Source: Millisia brevis NBRC 105863
Lineage (GTDB): Bacteria; Actinomycetota; Actinomycetes; Mycobacteriales; Mycobacteriaceae
Length of the DNA stretch: 60,593 nt
Reading direction: 5' to 3'
Assembly (NCBI RefSeq): GCF_001552615.1
Contig: NZ_BCRN01000023.1
Location: forward strand, 1 to 60,593
In this document: positions 1 to 8,366 of the stretch, piece after piece
How positions within the stretch are numbered: position 1 is the first letter of the stretch
Layout of the letters: the number at the start of each line of letters is the position of its first letter
The notes under the pieces: generated by a model
Databases searched by the model: none
What the model was told of the DNA's origin: nothing
What the model saw: only the letters and a program-made list of their open reading frames with translations
Made by a program: the position numbers and the translations under genes

Positions 1-11
1 CCAACTTGACG

Positions 12-39
12 TGAACGCCGTTCAAGTGAACGCTGTTCA
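12..39. promoter_or_regulatory. Tandem BioQ-type operators upstream of bioB
   Basis: Two 13-bp palindromes stand in tandem: TGAACGCCGTTCA at 12-24 and TGAACGCTGTTCA at 27-39, with centres 15 bp apart. Both have perfect TGAAC/GTTCA arms. This matches the operator I recall for BioQ, the TetR-type repressor of biotin genes in mycobacteria and corynebacteria. A -35-like TTGACG at 6-11 touches the first site. The second ends 48 bp before the bioB GTG. BioQ control is inferred; the bioQ gene is not in this window. Confidence 0.8.
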
Positions 40-87
40 AGTACGTCGTGTAGAGCAGATCGTGTCGTCCGCACCCGGGAGAAGCCA

Positions 88-1152
88 GTGACCGAAGTCG
101 TATCCGCACCCTCGGCCGTCGACCTGCCGGGTGGTACCCCCGCTCCGGCGGGCGATCCGTCCGACATCCTCGCCCGCGCCCGCGCGCTGGTCCTCGAGAC
201 CGGCGAACCGCTCGACCGCGCCGGCCTGCTCGAGGTGTTGACGTTGCCCGACGAGCGCATCGAGGAGCTGCTCGCCCTGGCCCACGAGGTGCGGATGCGC
301 TGGTGCGGCCCCGAAGTCGAGGTCGAGGGCATCATCAGCCTCAAGACCGGCGGCTGCCCGGAGGACTGCCACTTCTGTTCGCAGTCCGGCAAGTTCGAAT
401 CCCCGGTGCGCGTCGCCCGCCTCGACATCCCGTCGCTGGTCGAGGCGGCCAAGCAGACCGCCAAGACGGGTGCGACCGAGTTCTGCATCGTCGCGGCGGT
501 CCGCGGACCCGACCGCATGCTGATGTCCCAGGTCGCCGCCGGAATCGAGGCGATCCGCAACGAGGTCGAGATCAACATCGCCTGCTCGCTCGGCATGCTG
601 ACCCCGAGCCAGGTCGACGAATTGGCCGGCATGGGCGTGCACCGCTACAACCACAACCTCGAAACCGCCCGCTCGCACTTCCCGAACGTGGTCACCACCC
701 ACACCTGGGAGGAGCGGTGGGAGACCCTGCGGCTGGTCTCCGAGGCGGGGATGGAGGTCTGCTGCGGCGGCATCCTCGGCATGGGGGAGAGCCTCGAGCA
801 GCGCGCCGAATTCGCCGAGCAGTTGGCGGAACTCGCGCCCGACGAAGTCCCGCTGAACTTCCTCAACCCGCGCCCCGGCACCCCCTTCGGCGACCTGGAC
901 ACGATGCCCGCCGCGGACGCCCTGCGTGCGATCGGTGCGTTCCGGCTGGCGCTGCCGAAGACGATTCTGCGCTTCGCCGGCGGCCGGGAGATCACCCTCG
1001 GCGATCTCGGTGCGCGCCAGGGCATCCTGGGCGGCATCAACGCCGTGATCGTCGGCAACTACCTCACGACCCTGGGCCGCCCCGCGGAATCGGATATCGA
1101 TCTGCTCGTCGACCTCGGTATGCCGATCAAGACCTTCGGCACGGTCGTCTAG
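88..1152 (+). CDS. bioB: Biotin synthase BioB
   Basis: Radical-SAM enzyme that inserts sulfur into dethiobiotin in the last step of biotin synthesis, in the cytoplasm. The 354-residue product carries the C-x3-C-x2-C iron-sulfur motif (CPEDCHFC) at about residues 90-97, followed by SQSGKF. Conserved features follow through the barrel, including YNHNLET near residue 190 and [11 protein letters not shown] near residue 255. The GTG at 88 is chosen because GGGAGAAG lies just upstream. Its stop shares one base with the next gene, bsaP, which is known to support actinobacterial biotin synthases. Two BioQ-type palindromes lie upstream, so biotin-responsive repression is likely. Confidence 0.97.
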   Translation: MTEVVSAPSAVDLPGGTPAPAGDPSDILARARALVLETGEPLDRAGLLEVLTLPDERIEELLALAHEVRMRWCGPEVEVEGIISLKTGGCPEDCHFCSQSGKFESPVRVARLDIPSLVEAAKQTAKTGATEFCIVAAVRGPDRMLMSQVAAGIEAIRNEVEINIACSLGMLTPSQVDELAGMGVHRYNHNLETARSHFPNVVTTHTWEERWETLRLVSEAGMEVCCGGILGMGESLEQRAEFAEQLAELAPDEVPLNFLNPRPGTPFGDLDTMPAADALRAIGAFRLALPKTILRFAGGREITLGDLGARQGILGGINAVIVGNYLTTLGRPAESDIDLLVDLGMPIKTFGTVV

Positions 1153-1349
1153 TGGCGTTCGACCCGTTCACCGGCGTCGAGGTGGCGGCGGGTTCGCCGG
1201 CCGACCGGCCCCGCGCCGCGGTGCTGGGACTCGAACCGCCGCGCTATTGCGCGGAGTGCGGGCGGCGGATGGTCGTGCAGGTGGTCCCGGACGGGTGGAC
1301 CGCACGATGCTCGCGGCACGGGCAGCTGGAATCGGCCGCCGGCCCGTAG
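1152..1349 (+). CDS. bsaP: Biotin synthase auxiliary protein BsaP
   Basis: Small 65-residue protein starting at a GTG whose first base is the last base of the bioB stop codon. The C-terminal half has the family signature [12 protein letters not shown], then [11 protein letters not shown], giving cysteines in a CxxC...C pattern suited to binding an iron-sulfur cluster. The family (formerly Rv1590-like) is reported to be required by mycobacterial biotin synthases to convert dethiobiotin to biotin, probably by supporting the auxiliary cluster that donates sulfur. The one-base overlap implies translational coupling with bioB. Identification rests on the motif plus position; no biochemical property is visible directly. 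Confidence 0.88.
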   Translation: MAFDPFTGVEVAAGSPADRPRAAVLGLEPPRYCAECGRRMVVQVVPDGWTARCSRHGQLESAAGP

Positions 1350-1354
1350 CCGGG

Positions 1355-2662
1355 CTACTGCGCGGACCCGAGAATCAGGTACTGGGCGGAGATCGCCCGG
1401 TGGACGTCGGCGAGGCCCTCGAAGCGATTGACCTCGCCGACAAACCGCCCGCGCTGAACCAGGCACGTGTAGTACGGCATTGCCGGTCCCGGCAGGGCGA
1501 AGCAGAAGGTGTCGGGGAGATTCGGAGGCGACGGTATGTCCGCGGCGCCCGCGTCGAGCGCGTGTTCGCGCAGCAGAGTTGCCAACTCCGCTGCCGCCTC
1601 GGCATCCTCGGCGCGGAAGACCGTCGAGGCATCGGTCGCCACCCGGTCGGTGCCGGTGCGTTCGAGAAGGTCGAGGGTGTCGACGTCGTCCTGCTCGTGG
1701 AGGTAGCCGCGCGGACCGTGGACGGTTCGGGTGCCCCGCGCGCCCGTCTCGGCGCCGGGGAGCGTCAGGGTCAGGAGCTGATCCTCGTCGATGGGCAGCC
1801 GGGCGAGGTCGGCCTTCTCGATCGGCTCGAAGCGATCGAGGAGCGGCAGCTGCAGATCGACCAGGCGGGTGATCGCCGGGGCGATAGCCGATTGCCGGTC
1901 GGGTGTGGTGCTCGCCCGGGCGTGCAGGACGAAGCGTCCGTGCGGGGTGACCGCGGCGGCGGACGTCAGGCTGCCGTCCGTGGTGACGGCGGAATGCACC
2001 AGCGTGTCGGGGAGGCCGCCGATGCTCTGCTCGGACGAGCCGATGGTCGTGCGCCCGGCGGCGTGAATCTCCTGCGCGGCGCGTTCCGCCGTCGCCGCAT
2101 CGGGATACTGCAGCAGCGTGATGGCGAGGTCACGCACACCGACCTGCGGATTCCCGTCCGCGTTGGATACAACGCGCGTCGTCGTGGCGGCTGCGACCAG
2201 GTCGACCTTCGCCGCCGACGCGGCTGGGCCATCCATCGCCGCCGTGAGGGACAGCCCACCGTCGGTGTACATCATCCCGGTGCCGATCACCAGCGCCCGA
2301 AGTTTGTTGTCCACCTGGTGCGGAAAGACCAGCGCTTCGGCGAGTCGCCACCCTGCGACCTCGCGACCCTCGGTGATATCGCGGACCATGCCGAAGTCGG
2401 GTCGCGCGGTGGTGGGGTAGTCCCCGGTATCGAGAAGGGTCGGATCGACGCCCGAGTCGCGCGTGTCGGCGGTCGGCCTCGTGTCGGTCGGCGTGGTCGT
2501 CGCGGGGTCGGTCGCCGAAATGTCGGTCGTCGCGACATCGTCGGCGGCGATCGGATGTCCGCTCGCGGACGAGCCGCAGGCGCTGAGCAGCAGCACGGAG
2601 ATCACTCCGGCGGCCACCGTGCGGAAGGATGCGTCACGCAGTCGTTCCGGTCCGTCCGGCAT
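1355..2662 (-). CDS. Secreted lipoprotein, DUF7373-like
   Basis: Predicted exported lipoprotein of 435 residues. The start MPDGPERLRD (ATG ending at 2662) is preferred over one 16 codons upstream because it gives a normal signal peptide: a short charged start, a hydrophobic run (TVAAGVISVLLL) and lipobox LSAC with Cys29 as the lipidation site. A Thr/Pro/Asp-rich linker follows to about residue 70, then a globular region with two similar halves (PHQVDNKLRAL near 90 and DTFCFALP near 385). It resembles the DUF7373 lipoproteins of mycolic-acid actinobacteria, whose function is unknown. It converges on bsaP with only 5 bp between the stops. A lipoprotein diacylglyceryl transferase gene lies at 50441. 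Confidence 0.75.
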   Translation of the reverse strand: MPDGPERLRDASFRTVAAGVISVLLLSACGSSASGHPIAADDVATTDISATDPATTTPTDTRPTADTRDSGVDPTLLDTGDYPTTARPDFGMVRDITEGREVAGWRLAEALVFPHQVDNKLRALVIGTGMMYTDGGLSLTAAMDGPAASAAKVDLVAAATTTRVVSNADGNPQVGVRDLAITLLQYPDAATAERAAQEIHAAGRTTIGSSEQSIGGLPDTLVHSAVTTDGSLTSAAAVTPHGRFVLHARASTTPDRQSAIAPAITRLVDLQLPLLDRFEPIEKADLARLPIDEDQLLTLTLPGAETGARGTRTVHGPRGYLHEQDDVDTLDLLERTGTDRVATDASTVFRAEDAEAAAELATLLREHALDAGAADIPSPPNLPDTFCFALPGPAMPYYTCLVQRGRFVGEVNRFEGLADVHRAISAQYLILGSAQ

Positions 2663-2732
2663 GTCGCGATCGTACGTTCCGGTTGGACCGGCTCCTCGCG
2701 AGCAGTACACAACAGGTGCGACAGAGCGAGGG

Positions 2733-2751
2733 CGAGGACCTATTGTCCTCG
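2733..2751. promoter_or_regulatory. Small palindrome upstream of lipoprotein gene
   Basis: Perfect 7-bp arms CGAGGAC/GTCCTCG around a 5-nt centre lie 70 bp upstream of the lipoprotein start. On the minus strand the centre reads through GACAAT, a weak -10-like box. It could be an operator or promoter-associated element. No regulator is assigned. Confidence 0.3.
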
Positions 2752-2805
2752 ACCTCGCCGTGCCGAGCGTCTTGTGTCATCGGCCCCGGGACTCGGCGTG
2801 GAGAT

Positions 2806-2838
2806 GGGTGCGGGCGCACATCCCGCGCGCCCGCACCC
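2806..2838 (-). terminator. Intrinsic-type hairpin after pncA
   Basis: Perfect 12-bp inverted repeat (GGGTGCGGGCGC at 2806-2817, complement at 2827-2838) with a 9-nt loop, placed 21 bp past the pncA stop. There is no T-tract, as is common for actinobacterial terminators. It separates pncA from the downstream lipoprotein gene. Confidence 0.7.
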
Positions 2839-2859
2839 GTGCGGTCGGAATCCGTTCGG

Positions 2860-3504
2860 TCAGTTCGGAGTCGAGAGGTGCTCGACCGCCGTTTCGGAGG
2901 CCACGAACCGGGCGCCCTTGTCCCGCATACGATCGATCGCGGCGCTGCCGTCTCCGGGATTCATGTCGACGGCCGCGATCGCATCGGCGAGCACCTCGAC
3001 CCGGACATCCCGGCCCTGCGCGCCGAGCTTTTCCGCGAGAGTGCAGGCGTCGAGCACCGTATTGAGCACGCAGTAGTCGGTGGCCAGACCTCCGACGATC
3101 ACGGTCACCGGGTCGGCGGCCGCGGAGATCAACGACTCCAGCGTGGCTGAGCCGTCGTGGGCGGCTCCCTCGAACCCGGAGTAGCCGTCCTCGGTACCGG
3201 TGCCCTTGTCGATGACGATGTCGGTGTCGGCCAGTTCGAGACCGGCGCGGAACTGCGCCCCCTCGGTCCCGGCGACGCAGTGCACCGGCCAGATGTCGAA
3301 GTGCGGGGTGACCTCGGGATGCCAATCCCGGGTGGCGACAACGGTTCCGCCGATCGCCCGGGTCGCGGCCAGGACCGCGTTCATCGGCGCGATCACCTCG
3401 TCGCCGGCGGCGACGGCCAGCGAGCCACCGGGACAGAAGTCGTTCTGGATGTCCACCGCGATCGTGATCGTCGATCCGTTCGGGGCATCGGGTGTGGCGG
3501 TCAT
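2860..3504 (-). CDS. pncA: Nicotinamidase PncA
   Basis: Cysteine hydrolase of the isochorismatase fold that converts nicotinamide to nicotinic acid in NAD salvage. In the 214-residue product the catalytic Asp is D18 in VDIQNDF, the metal ligands lie in TRDWHP...PHF, the catalytic Lys sits in IDKGT, and the nucleophilic Cys is in ATDYCV. The start ending at 3504 is chosen because GGAAGGAG precedes it; an upstream extension of 52 codons is Arg/Pro-rich and unconserved in character. It sits near the nrtR-nadABC locus, which suits a role in NAD balance, but no NrtR-type box is visible in front of it. In mycobacteria this enzyme also activates pyrazinamide. Confidence 0.93.
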   Translation of the reverse strand: MTATPDAPNGSTITIAVDIQNDFCPGGSLAVAAGDEVIAPMNAVLAATRAIGGTVVATRDWHPEVTPHFDIWPVHCVAGTEGAQFRAGLELADTDIVIDKGTGTEDGYSGFEGAAHDGSATLESLISAAADPVTVIVGGLATDYCVLNTVLDACTLAEKLGAQGRDVRVEVLADAIAAVDMNPGDGSAAIDRMRDKGARFVASETAVEHLSTPN

Positions 3505-3652
3505 GCCGCTCCTTCCGGTTGTGGGGTCATGCCAGGGTGCGCCTCGGCGCCGGCGAACCGATCGGCAGGTGCCTTCCGGTCTGCGCGGGTGTGGCCATCG
3601 CGGTGGGGATAGCCTGCTGGTGGCAGCAGGGTGCGCCGATGGAGGTATACGG

Positions 3653-4006
3653 ATGAGCAAGCACGAAGTGAAGATGATCGTTCTGTCGACCGACGATCTC
3701 GACGAGTCGATCGCCTTCTACACCGAGACTCTCGGTTTGCCCCTGAAGTTCCGGGACGGAACACATTTCGCGGCGATCGATGGCGGTTCGGTGACGATCG
3801 CCCTCGCCACGTCGATCGATCATCCGATCCCGGGACAGGTGGTCGTCGGGATCAAGACCGATGACGTCGACGCCGATGCCGCCGCGGTCGAAGCCGGTGG
3901 CGGCGCGATCGTCGCGGCGCCGCACGACGACGCGCACGAGCGGCGCGCCGTCGCCTACGACAGCAAGGGCAATGGGCTGGTCTTCTACAGCCCGCTGCCG
4001 CGCTGA
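3653..4006 (+). CDS. VOC-family (glyoxalase/bleomycin-resistance fold) protein
   Basis: Single-module vicinal-oxygen-chelate protein of 117 residues, divergent from pncA. The N-terminal half has KMIVLSTDDLDESIAFYTE and ETLGLPLKF; the C-terminal half has the matching second motif, ending AYDSKGNGLVFYSPL. The ATG at 3653 is preceded by GGAGG at 3641. The fold covers glyoxalases, dioxygenases and drug-binding proteins, and the substrate cannot be read from the sequence. It ends just before a strong hairpin and converges on nrtR. Confidence 0.8.
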   Translation: MSKHEVKMIVLSTDDLDESIAFYTETLGLPLKFRDGTHFAAIDGGSVTIALATSIDHPIPGQVVVGIKTDDVDADAAAVEAGGGAIVAAPHDDAHERRAVAYDSKGNGLVFYSPLPR

Positions 4007-4017
4007 GCGACGCCCCA

Positions 4018-4049
4018 CTCCGGCCGGGCGCAGTCGAGCCCGGCCGGAG
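4018..4049. terminator. Terminator hairpin between VOC gene and nrtR
   Basis: Perfect 12-bp stem (CTCCGGCCGGGC at 4018-4029 paired with 4038-4049) and an 8-nt loop between two convergent genes, so it can serve both strands. No T-tract is present. Confidence 0.75.
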
Positions 4050-4086
4050 ATGACCCGCCTTGTGGTGACCGGACCGGCTGCGACGG

Positions 4087-4776
4087 TCATCCGGGCGGCC
4101 GTAGAGCCGCGAACTCGTCGGTCACCCGCAGCGTCCGGTCGCTGAACCGGTACAGCGCGGCGGGTCGACCGCCGGACCGGCCGACGCGGGCCGTCTCGCC
4201 GGTCGGCGTCAGCACCGCCCGTCGGGTCAGCACGCGCTGCAGGTTGGTCGCGTCGACCGGATAGCCGAGCGCCGCACAGTAGATCTCGCGCAACCCCGAC
4301 ATGGTGAACTCCGCCGGTGCCAGGGCGAAGGCGATGTTGGTATACGACAGCTTCGCGGCGAGCCGGGACTGCGCGTGCAGCACCATCGTCCGGTGATCGA
4401 AGGCCATCTCCGGCAGTGCGGCCACCGGGTGCCAGGAGGTGTCGTCGGGCAGGTGCGGATCGGCGGTCCGGGGGATCAGTCCGAGGAAGGTGCTCGCGAC
4501 GGTTCGCGGCCCCGGCATCCGGTCCGGTTCGGAGAAGATCGATAGCTGCTCGAGGTGAGCGACCTCGCGGACATCGACCTTCTCGGCCAATTGCCGCAAC
4601 ACGGACTCGTTGAGATTTTCGCGGGCGCCGAGGATTCCGCCCGGCAGGGACCAGGCGTTCACCTGCGGTTCCATCGCACGTTTCCACAGCAGAACGCACA
4701 ATTGCGGTCGGTCGGCTACCTCCCGAATCTGGAAGATGACGGCGAGGACCTCGTGTCGGGTGCTACCATGTGTCAC
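4087..4776 (-). CDS. nrtR: NrtR-type Nudix transcriptional repressor of NAD synthesis
   Basis: Regulator of 229 residues. An N-terminal Nudix-like domain (HEVLAVIFQIR, then WSLPGGIL and a degenerate Nudix helix RENLNESVLRQLAEKV, residues about 5-140) is followed by a winged helix with LREIYCAALGYPVDATNLQRVL and the basic wing RSGGRPAALYRF. NrtR proteins sense ADP-ribose or related nucleotides and repress NAD genes. The GTG at 4776 is chosen rather than an ATG 16 codons earlier because a perfect TATAAT lies 7 bp upstream, so the mRNA is probably leaderless. The longer start would also place the operator inside the coding region. Divergent from nadABC, as in mycobacteria. Confidence 0.9.
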   Translation of the reverse strand: MTHGSTRHEVLAVIFQIREVADRPQLCVLLWKRAMEPQVNAWSLPGGILGARENLNESVLRQLAEKVDVREVAHLEQLSIFSEPDRMPGPRTVASTFLGLIPRTADPHLPDDTSWHPVAALPEMAFDHRTMVLHAQSRLAAKLSYTNIAFALAPAEFTMSGLREIYCAALGYPVDATNLQRVLTRRAVLTPTGETARVGRSGGRPAALYRFSDRTLRVTDEFAALRPPG

Positions 4777-4799
4777 GTTTTCGATTATAAGTCGAAAAC
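4777..4799. promoter_or_regulatory. NrtR operator covering divergent nrtR and nadA promoters
   Basis: Inverted repeat GTTTTCGA-N7-TCGAAAAC. The centre contains TATAAT on the minus strand (nrtR, 4784-4789) and TATAAG on the plus strand (nadA, 4786-4791), so one bound repressor would block both promoters. The right arm lies at the predicted nadA start of transcription. It touches the nrtR start codon. Repressor identity is inferred from the adjacent nrtR gene. Confidence 0.85.
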
Positions 4800-4850
4800 C
4801 TCGCGGCCGGGCATCCTCGGTCACGATCTCCGGACAGACAGGAGCGGACC

Positions 4851-5903
4851 ATGACGACTTTCTCGCATCTCGCGGACGTCACGGCATCCGACACACGGGC
4901 CCGCATCATCGATGGACCCGGGGGATATACCGGCATCGAGGCCGATCGGGCCTGGGCCGAAGAGGTCGCCGACCTGGCTCGGCAGCGCAATGCGACGCTG
5001 CTCGCGCACAACTACCAGCTTCCCGAGATTCAGGACGTCGCCCACCACGTCGGCGACTCGCTGGCTCTCTCGCGGATCGCCGCGGAGGCGGACACCGAGG
5101 AGATCATCTTCTGCGGTGTCCACTTCATGGCCGAGACCGCCAAGATCCTGTCCTACGACAAGCGGGTGCTGATCCCGGACGAGCGGGCCGGCTGCTCGCT
5201 GGCCGACTCGATCACCGCCGCCGAGCTGCGCGCGTGGAAGGACGAGTTCCCGGACGCGGTGGTGGTGTCCTACGTCAACACCACCGCCGAGGTGAAGGGT
5301 CTGACCGACATCTGCTGCACCTCGTCCAACGCCGTCGAGGTCGTGCAGTCGATCGACCCCGACCGCGAGGTGCTCTTCCTGCCGGACCAGTTCCTCGGTG
5401 CCCACGTCAAGCGGGTCACCGGCCGGACCAATATGCACATCTGGGCGGGCGAATGCCATGTGCACGCCGGCATCAACGGCGACGAACTCGCCGACAAGGT
5501 GCGCACCCACCCGGACGCGGAACTGTTCGTCCACCCCGAATGCGGGTGCGCCACATCGGCGCTGTACCTGGCGGGCGAGGGCATCGTCCCGGACGAGCGG
5601 GTCAAGATCCTGTCGACCGGAGGCATGCTCGACGCCGCCCGCGTCACCTCCTCGCGCCAGGTCCTGGTCGCCACCGAGATCGGCATGCTCCACCAGTTGC
5701 GCCGCGCGGCGCCGGAGGTCGACTTCCAGGCGGTCAACGACCGCGCGTCCTGCCGCTACATGAAGATGATCACCCCGGCCGCCCTGCTGCGCTGCCTGCG
5801 CGAGGGCAAGGACGAGGTCCACGTCGACGAGAAGGTCGCCGAGCGCGCCCGCAGCTCGGTGCAGCGCATGATCGAGATCGGCACGCCCGGGGGTGGTGAA
5901 TGA
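4851..5903 (+). CDS. nadA: Quinolinate synthase NadA
   Basis: Condenses iminoaspartate with dihydroxyacetone phosphate to quinolinate, the second step of de novo NAD synthesis, using a [4Fe-4S] cluster. The 350-residue product has the early [15 protein letters not shown] segment, and conserved cysteines in [17 protein letters not shown] and [11 protein letters not shown] that supply the cluster ligands. GGAGCGG precedes the ATG at 4851, and a leader of about 50 nt runs from the predicted start inside the NrtR operator. Its last bases overlap nadB by ATGA, so the NadA-NadB pair is translationally coupled, which suits hand-over of unstable iminoaspartate. Confidence 0.97.
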   Translation: MTTFSHLADVTASDTRARIIDGPGGYTGIEADRAWAEEVADLARQRNATLLAHNYQLPEIQDVAHHVGDSLALSRIAAEADTEEIIFCGVHFMAETAKILSYDKRVLIPDERAGCSLADSITAAELRAWKDEFPDAVVVSYVNTTAEVKGLTDICCTSSNAVEVVQSIDPDREVLFLPDQFLGAHVKRVTGRTNMHIWAGECHVHAGINGDELADKVRTHPDAELFVHPECGCATSALYLAGEGIVPDERVKILSTGGMLDAARVTSSRQVLVATEIGMLHQLRRAAPEVDFQAVNDRASCRYMKMITPAALLRCLREGKDEVHVDEKVAERARSSVQRMIEIGTPGGGE

Positions 5904-7423
5904 CCGCCTCCGCCGACCTGGTGGTCGTCGGGGCGGGAATCGCCGGGTTGACCGCGGCGCGGGTGGCCGCGGCAGCCGGAATCCGGGTGGTGGTGATCGC
6001 CAAGGACGGTCCCACCGGGACGTCCTACGCGCAGGGCGGCATCGCCGTGAGCCGCGGCGCCGATGTCGAGGTCCACCTGGCGGACACCCTCGCCGCCGGC
6101 GACGGGCTCTGCGATGTCGACGCGGTGCGCAGCATCCTGGCCGGGGCCGCCGAGGCGGTCGACGAATTGGCCGCGCTCGGTACCGCTTTCGACCGCGGCT
6201 CGGACGGCTCGCTGTCCATGACCCGCGAGGGTGGGCACAGCATCAACCGGATCGTGCACGCCGGTGGCGATGCGACCGGGGCGGTGGTCCAGGAGGTGCT
6301 GTCCGCGGCCGGTCCGACCGTGCGCCACCACTGCACCGTTATCGACATCCGCACCGACGCACACGGGGTCGCCGGTGTGGTGGTCGCCGGGCCCGACGGC
6401 ATCACCACGATCGACACGCCGGCGGTGCTGATCGCCACCGGCGGGATCGCGGGGCTCTATGCCGCCGGCACCAATCCGCCCGGGTCCACCGGTGACGGCA
6501 TCGCGCTCGCGGTGCGCGTCGGAGCGCGGGTTGCCGACCTCGAGTTCGTCCAGTTCCACCCGACCGCCCTGTGGATCGAGGGGGCGACCGGGCGGATACC
6601 GCTGGTCAGCGAGGCGGTCCGCGGTGAGGGCGCGGTGCTGCTCGACCGTGCCGGGCACAGCATCACCGCCGGCGTGCATCCGCTCGGCGACCTCGCCCCC
6701 CGCGACATCGTCGCCCGCGCGATCGCCGAACGGCTCCGGCAGACCGGCGAATCGCACGTCTGGCTCGACGCCCGCGCGATCGACAACTTCCCCGACCGCT
6801 TCCCGACGGTCACCGCCTCCTGCCGCGCCGCCGGCATCGACCCGGCGCACGACCTGATCCCCGTGGCCCCGGCCGCGCACTACCTCTGCGGTGGGGTGAT
6901 CACCGATACCGCCGGGCGCACCGACGTGCCCGGCCTCTTCGCCGCGGGGGAGGTCGCCCGCACCGGCCTGCACGGCGCCAACCGGCTCGCCTCCAACAGC
7001 CTGCTCGAGGGGATGGTCGTCGCCCGGCGCTCCGCCGACGCGATCCGGGAACGCCTGGGCCGCTGGGACCTCGACCGCTGGGAGCCGCGGGATCTCGCCC
7101 GCACGGTCGCCGACGATACGAACGACGGTGTCCCGCAGATCCTCTCCGACACCGCCGGAGTCGTCCGCACCGGTGACGGACTCGACGACGCCGACCGCCG
7201 CTTGCACGGCCGGGCCGGGGACCGCGCCCTGGTGGCGCAGCTGGTGATCCGGGCCGCGCAGCGGCGCACCGAAACCCGCGGCTGCCATACCCGCCTCGAC
7301 CACCCGGACACCGATCCCGCCCTCGGCCATTCGCTGGCCTACGGAATTGACCCCGACGGTGAGCCGATCGACCTCGGCCCGGTGCTCCCGCATCCGGCCG
7401 CAACCGCGGAGGTGACCCGGTGA
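5900..7423 (+). CDS. nadB: L-aspartate oxidase NadB
   Basis: FAD enzyme oxidising L-aspartate to iminoaspartate, the first step of de novo NAD synthesis. The 507-residue product has an N-terminal dinucleotide-binding motif ([16 protein letters not shown], residues 8-23), the family segment SYAQGGIAV near residue 42, a succinate-dehydrogenase-like HFHPTAL-equivalent (QFHPTAL), and the FAD segment [24 protein letters not shown] near residue 345. The C-terminal helical domain is complete. It overlaps nadA by 4 nt at the start and nadC by 4 nt at the end. Confidence 0.96.
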   Translation: MTASADLVVVGAGIAGLTAARVAAAAGIRVVVIAKDGPTGTSYAQGGIAVSRGADVEVHLADTLAAGDGLCDVDAVRSILAGAAEAVDELAALGTAFDRGSDGSLSMTREGGHSINRIVHAGGDATGAVVQEVLSAAGPTVRHHCTVIDIRTDAHGVAGVVVAGPDGITTIDTPAVLIATGGIAGLYAAGTNPPGSTGDGIALAVRVGARVADLEFVQFHPTALWIEGATGRIPLVSEAVRGEGAVLLDRAGHSITAGVHPLGDLAPRDIVARAIAERLRQTGESHVWLDARAIDNFPDRFPTVTASCRAAGIDPAHDLIPVAPAAHYLCGGVITDTAGRTDVPGLFAAGEVARTGLHGANRLASNSLLEGMVVARRSADAIRERLGRWDLDRWEPRDLARTVADDTNDGVPQILSDTAGVVRTGDGLDDADRRLHGRAGDRALVAQLVIRAAQRRTETRGCHTRLDHPDTDPALGHSLAYGIDPDGEPIDLGPVLPHPAATAEVTR

Positions 7424-8301
7424 CCCGCACCGTGACCGAACTGCTGCCGCCCGACCCCGAGGCGGTCCGCCGCGTCATCGATCAGGCCCTGGACGAGGAC
7501 CTGCGCTACGGCCCCGACGTCACCAGCGCCGCCGTGATCGGCGCCGACCAACGGTGCATCGCGTCGGTCGTCTCCCGCCAGGACGGGGTGGTCGCCGGGG
7601 TCGACATCGCGATCGAGGTGCTGGCCACCGTCATCGGCCGCGACCGCTTCGAGGTGCGCGAGGCCCTCGCCGACGGCACCGTCCTCGAACCCGGCTCGGT
7701 GGTGCTGACCGTCGAGGCGCCGACCCGCGACCTGCTGACCGCGGAGCGCACCGCGCTGAATCTGATGTGTCACCTGTCCGGCATCGCGACCGCCACCGCG
7801 GAATGGGTTGCGGCCGTGGCCGGCACGAACTGCCGCATCCGCGATACGCGCAAGACCCTGCCGGGGCTGCGGGAGTTGCAGAAGTACGCGGTGCGCGTCG
7901 GTGGGGGAGTCAACCACCGGATGGGCCTGGGCGACGCGGCGTTGATCAAGGACAACCACGTCGCCGCCGCGGGCTCGGTGGTCGCCGCCCTGCGGGCCGT
8001 GCGGGCCGCGGCGCCGAACGTACCCTGCGAGGTCGAGGTCGATTCGCTCGAACAACTCGACGCGGTACTGGCCGAGGGTGCCGAACTGATTCTGCTGGAC
8101 AACTTCCCGCTCTGGCAGACGCAGGCCGCCGTCCAACGTCGCGACAAGGTGTCCCCGTCGACCAAGCTGGAGTCGTCGGGCGGTCTGCGCCTCGAGGTCG
8201 CCGGCGACTACGCAGGCACCGGAGTCGACTACCTCGCGGTCGGCGCCCTGACCCATTCGGTCACGGTGCTCGACCTGGGATTGGACTTTCCTGCGGCCTG
8301 A
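7420..8301 (+). CDS. nadC: Quinolinate phosphoribosyltransferase NadC
   Basis: Converts quinolinate and PRPP to nicotinate mononucleotide, finishing the de novo branch. Type II fold of 293 residues with the catalytic stretch IRDTRKTLPGLRELQKYAV (about 145-163), GGGVNHRMGLGDAALIKDNH, then the CEVEVDSLEQLD and LLDNF barrel strands, and an SGGLRLEV phosphate loop. The GTG start overlaps the nadB stop by GTGA. Third gene of the NrtR-controlled operon. A large inverted repeat follows the stop. Confidence 0.97.
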   Translation: MTRTVTELLPPDPEAVRRVIDQALDEDLRYGPDVTSAAVIGADQRCIASVVSRQDGVVAGVDIAIEVLATVIGRDRFEVREALADGTVLEPGSVVLTVEAPTRDLLTAERTALNLMCHLSGIATATAEWVAAVAGTNCRIRDTRKTLPGLRELQKYAVRVGGGVNHRMGLGDAALIKDNHVAAAGSVVAALRAVRAAAPNVPCEVEVDSLEQLDAVLAEGAELILLDNFPLWQTQAAVQRRDKVSPSTKLESSGGLRLEVAGDYAGTGVDYLAVGALTHSVTVLDLGLDFPAA

Positions 8302-8302
8302 C

Positions 8303-8351
8303 CATGTCCGGACGGGCCATCCGGCACCCGCCGGTCGCGGTGTCGGACATG
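8303..8351 (+). other. Long-loop inverted repeat after nadC
   Basis: CATGTCCG (8303-8310) is repeated inverted at 8344-8351 around a 33-nt GC-rich centre that can form further short stems. It fills the gap between nadC and the promoter of the next gene. It may end nadC transcription or act as a regulator site. No T-tract is seen. Confidence 0.4.
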
Positions 8352-8354
8352 CCC

Positions 8355-8360
8355 TAGGCT
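8355..8360 (+). promoter_or_regulatory. -10 box (TAGGCT) for leaderless membrane-protein gene
   Basis: TAGGCT ends 6 bp before the ATG at 8367, the spacing expected when transcription begins at or beside the start codon. No ribosome-binding site is present. The same hexamer precedes hisH and pyk. Confidence 0.6.
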
Positions 8361-8366
8361 CGAACG

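Noticed and set aside
1247-3076. Long plus-strand reading frame opposite the lipoprotein and pncA
   Set aside because: Its translation is Arg/Gly-rich with no domain, and it is antisense to two genes with clear motifs and signal peptide. Such frames arise from high GC codon structure.
3505-3652. NrtR site in front of pncA
   Set aside because: I read the pncA-VOC gap for GTTTTCGA or TCGAAAAC arms and found none, so pncA is not assigned to the NrtR regulon.
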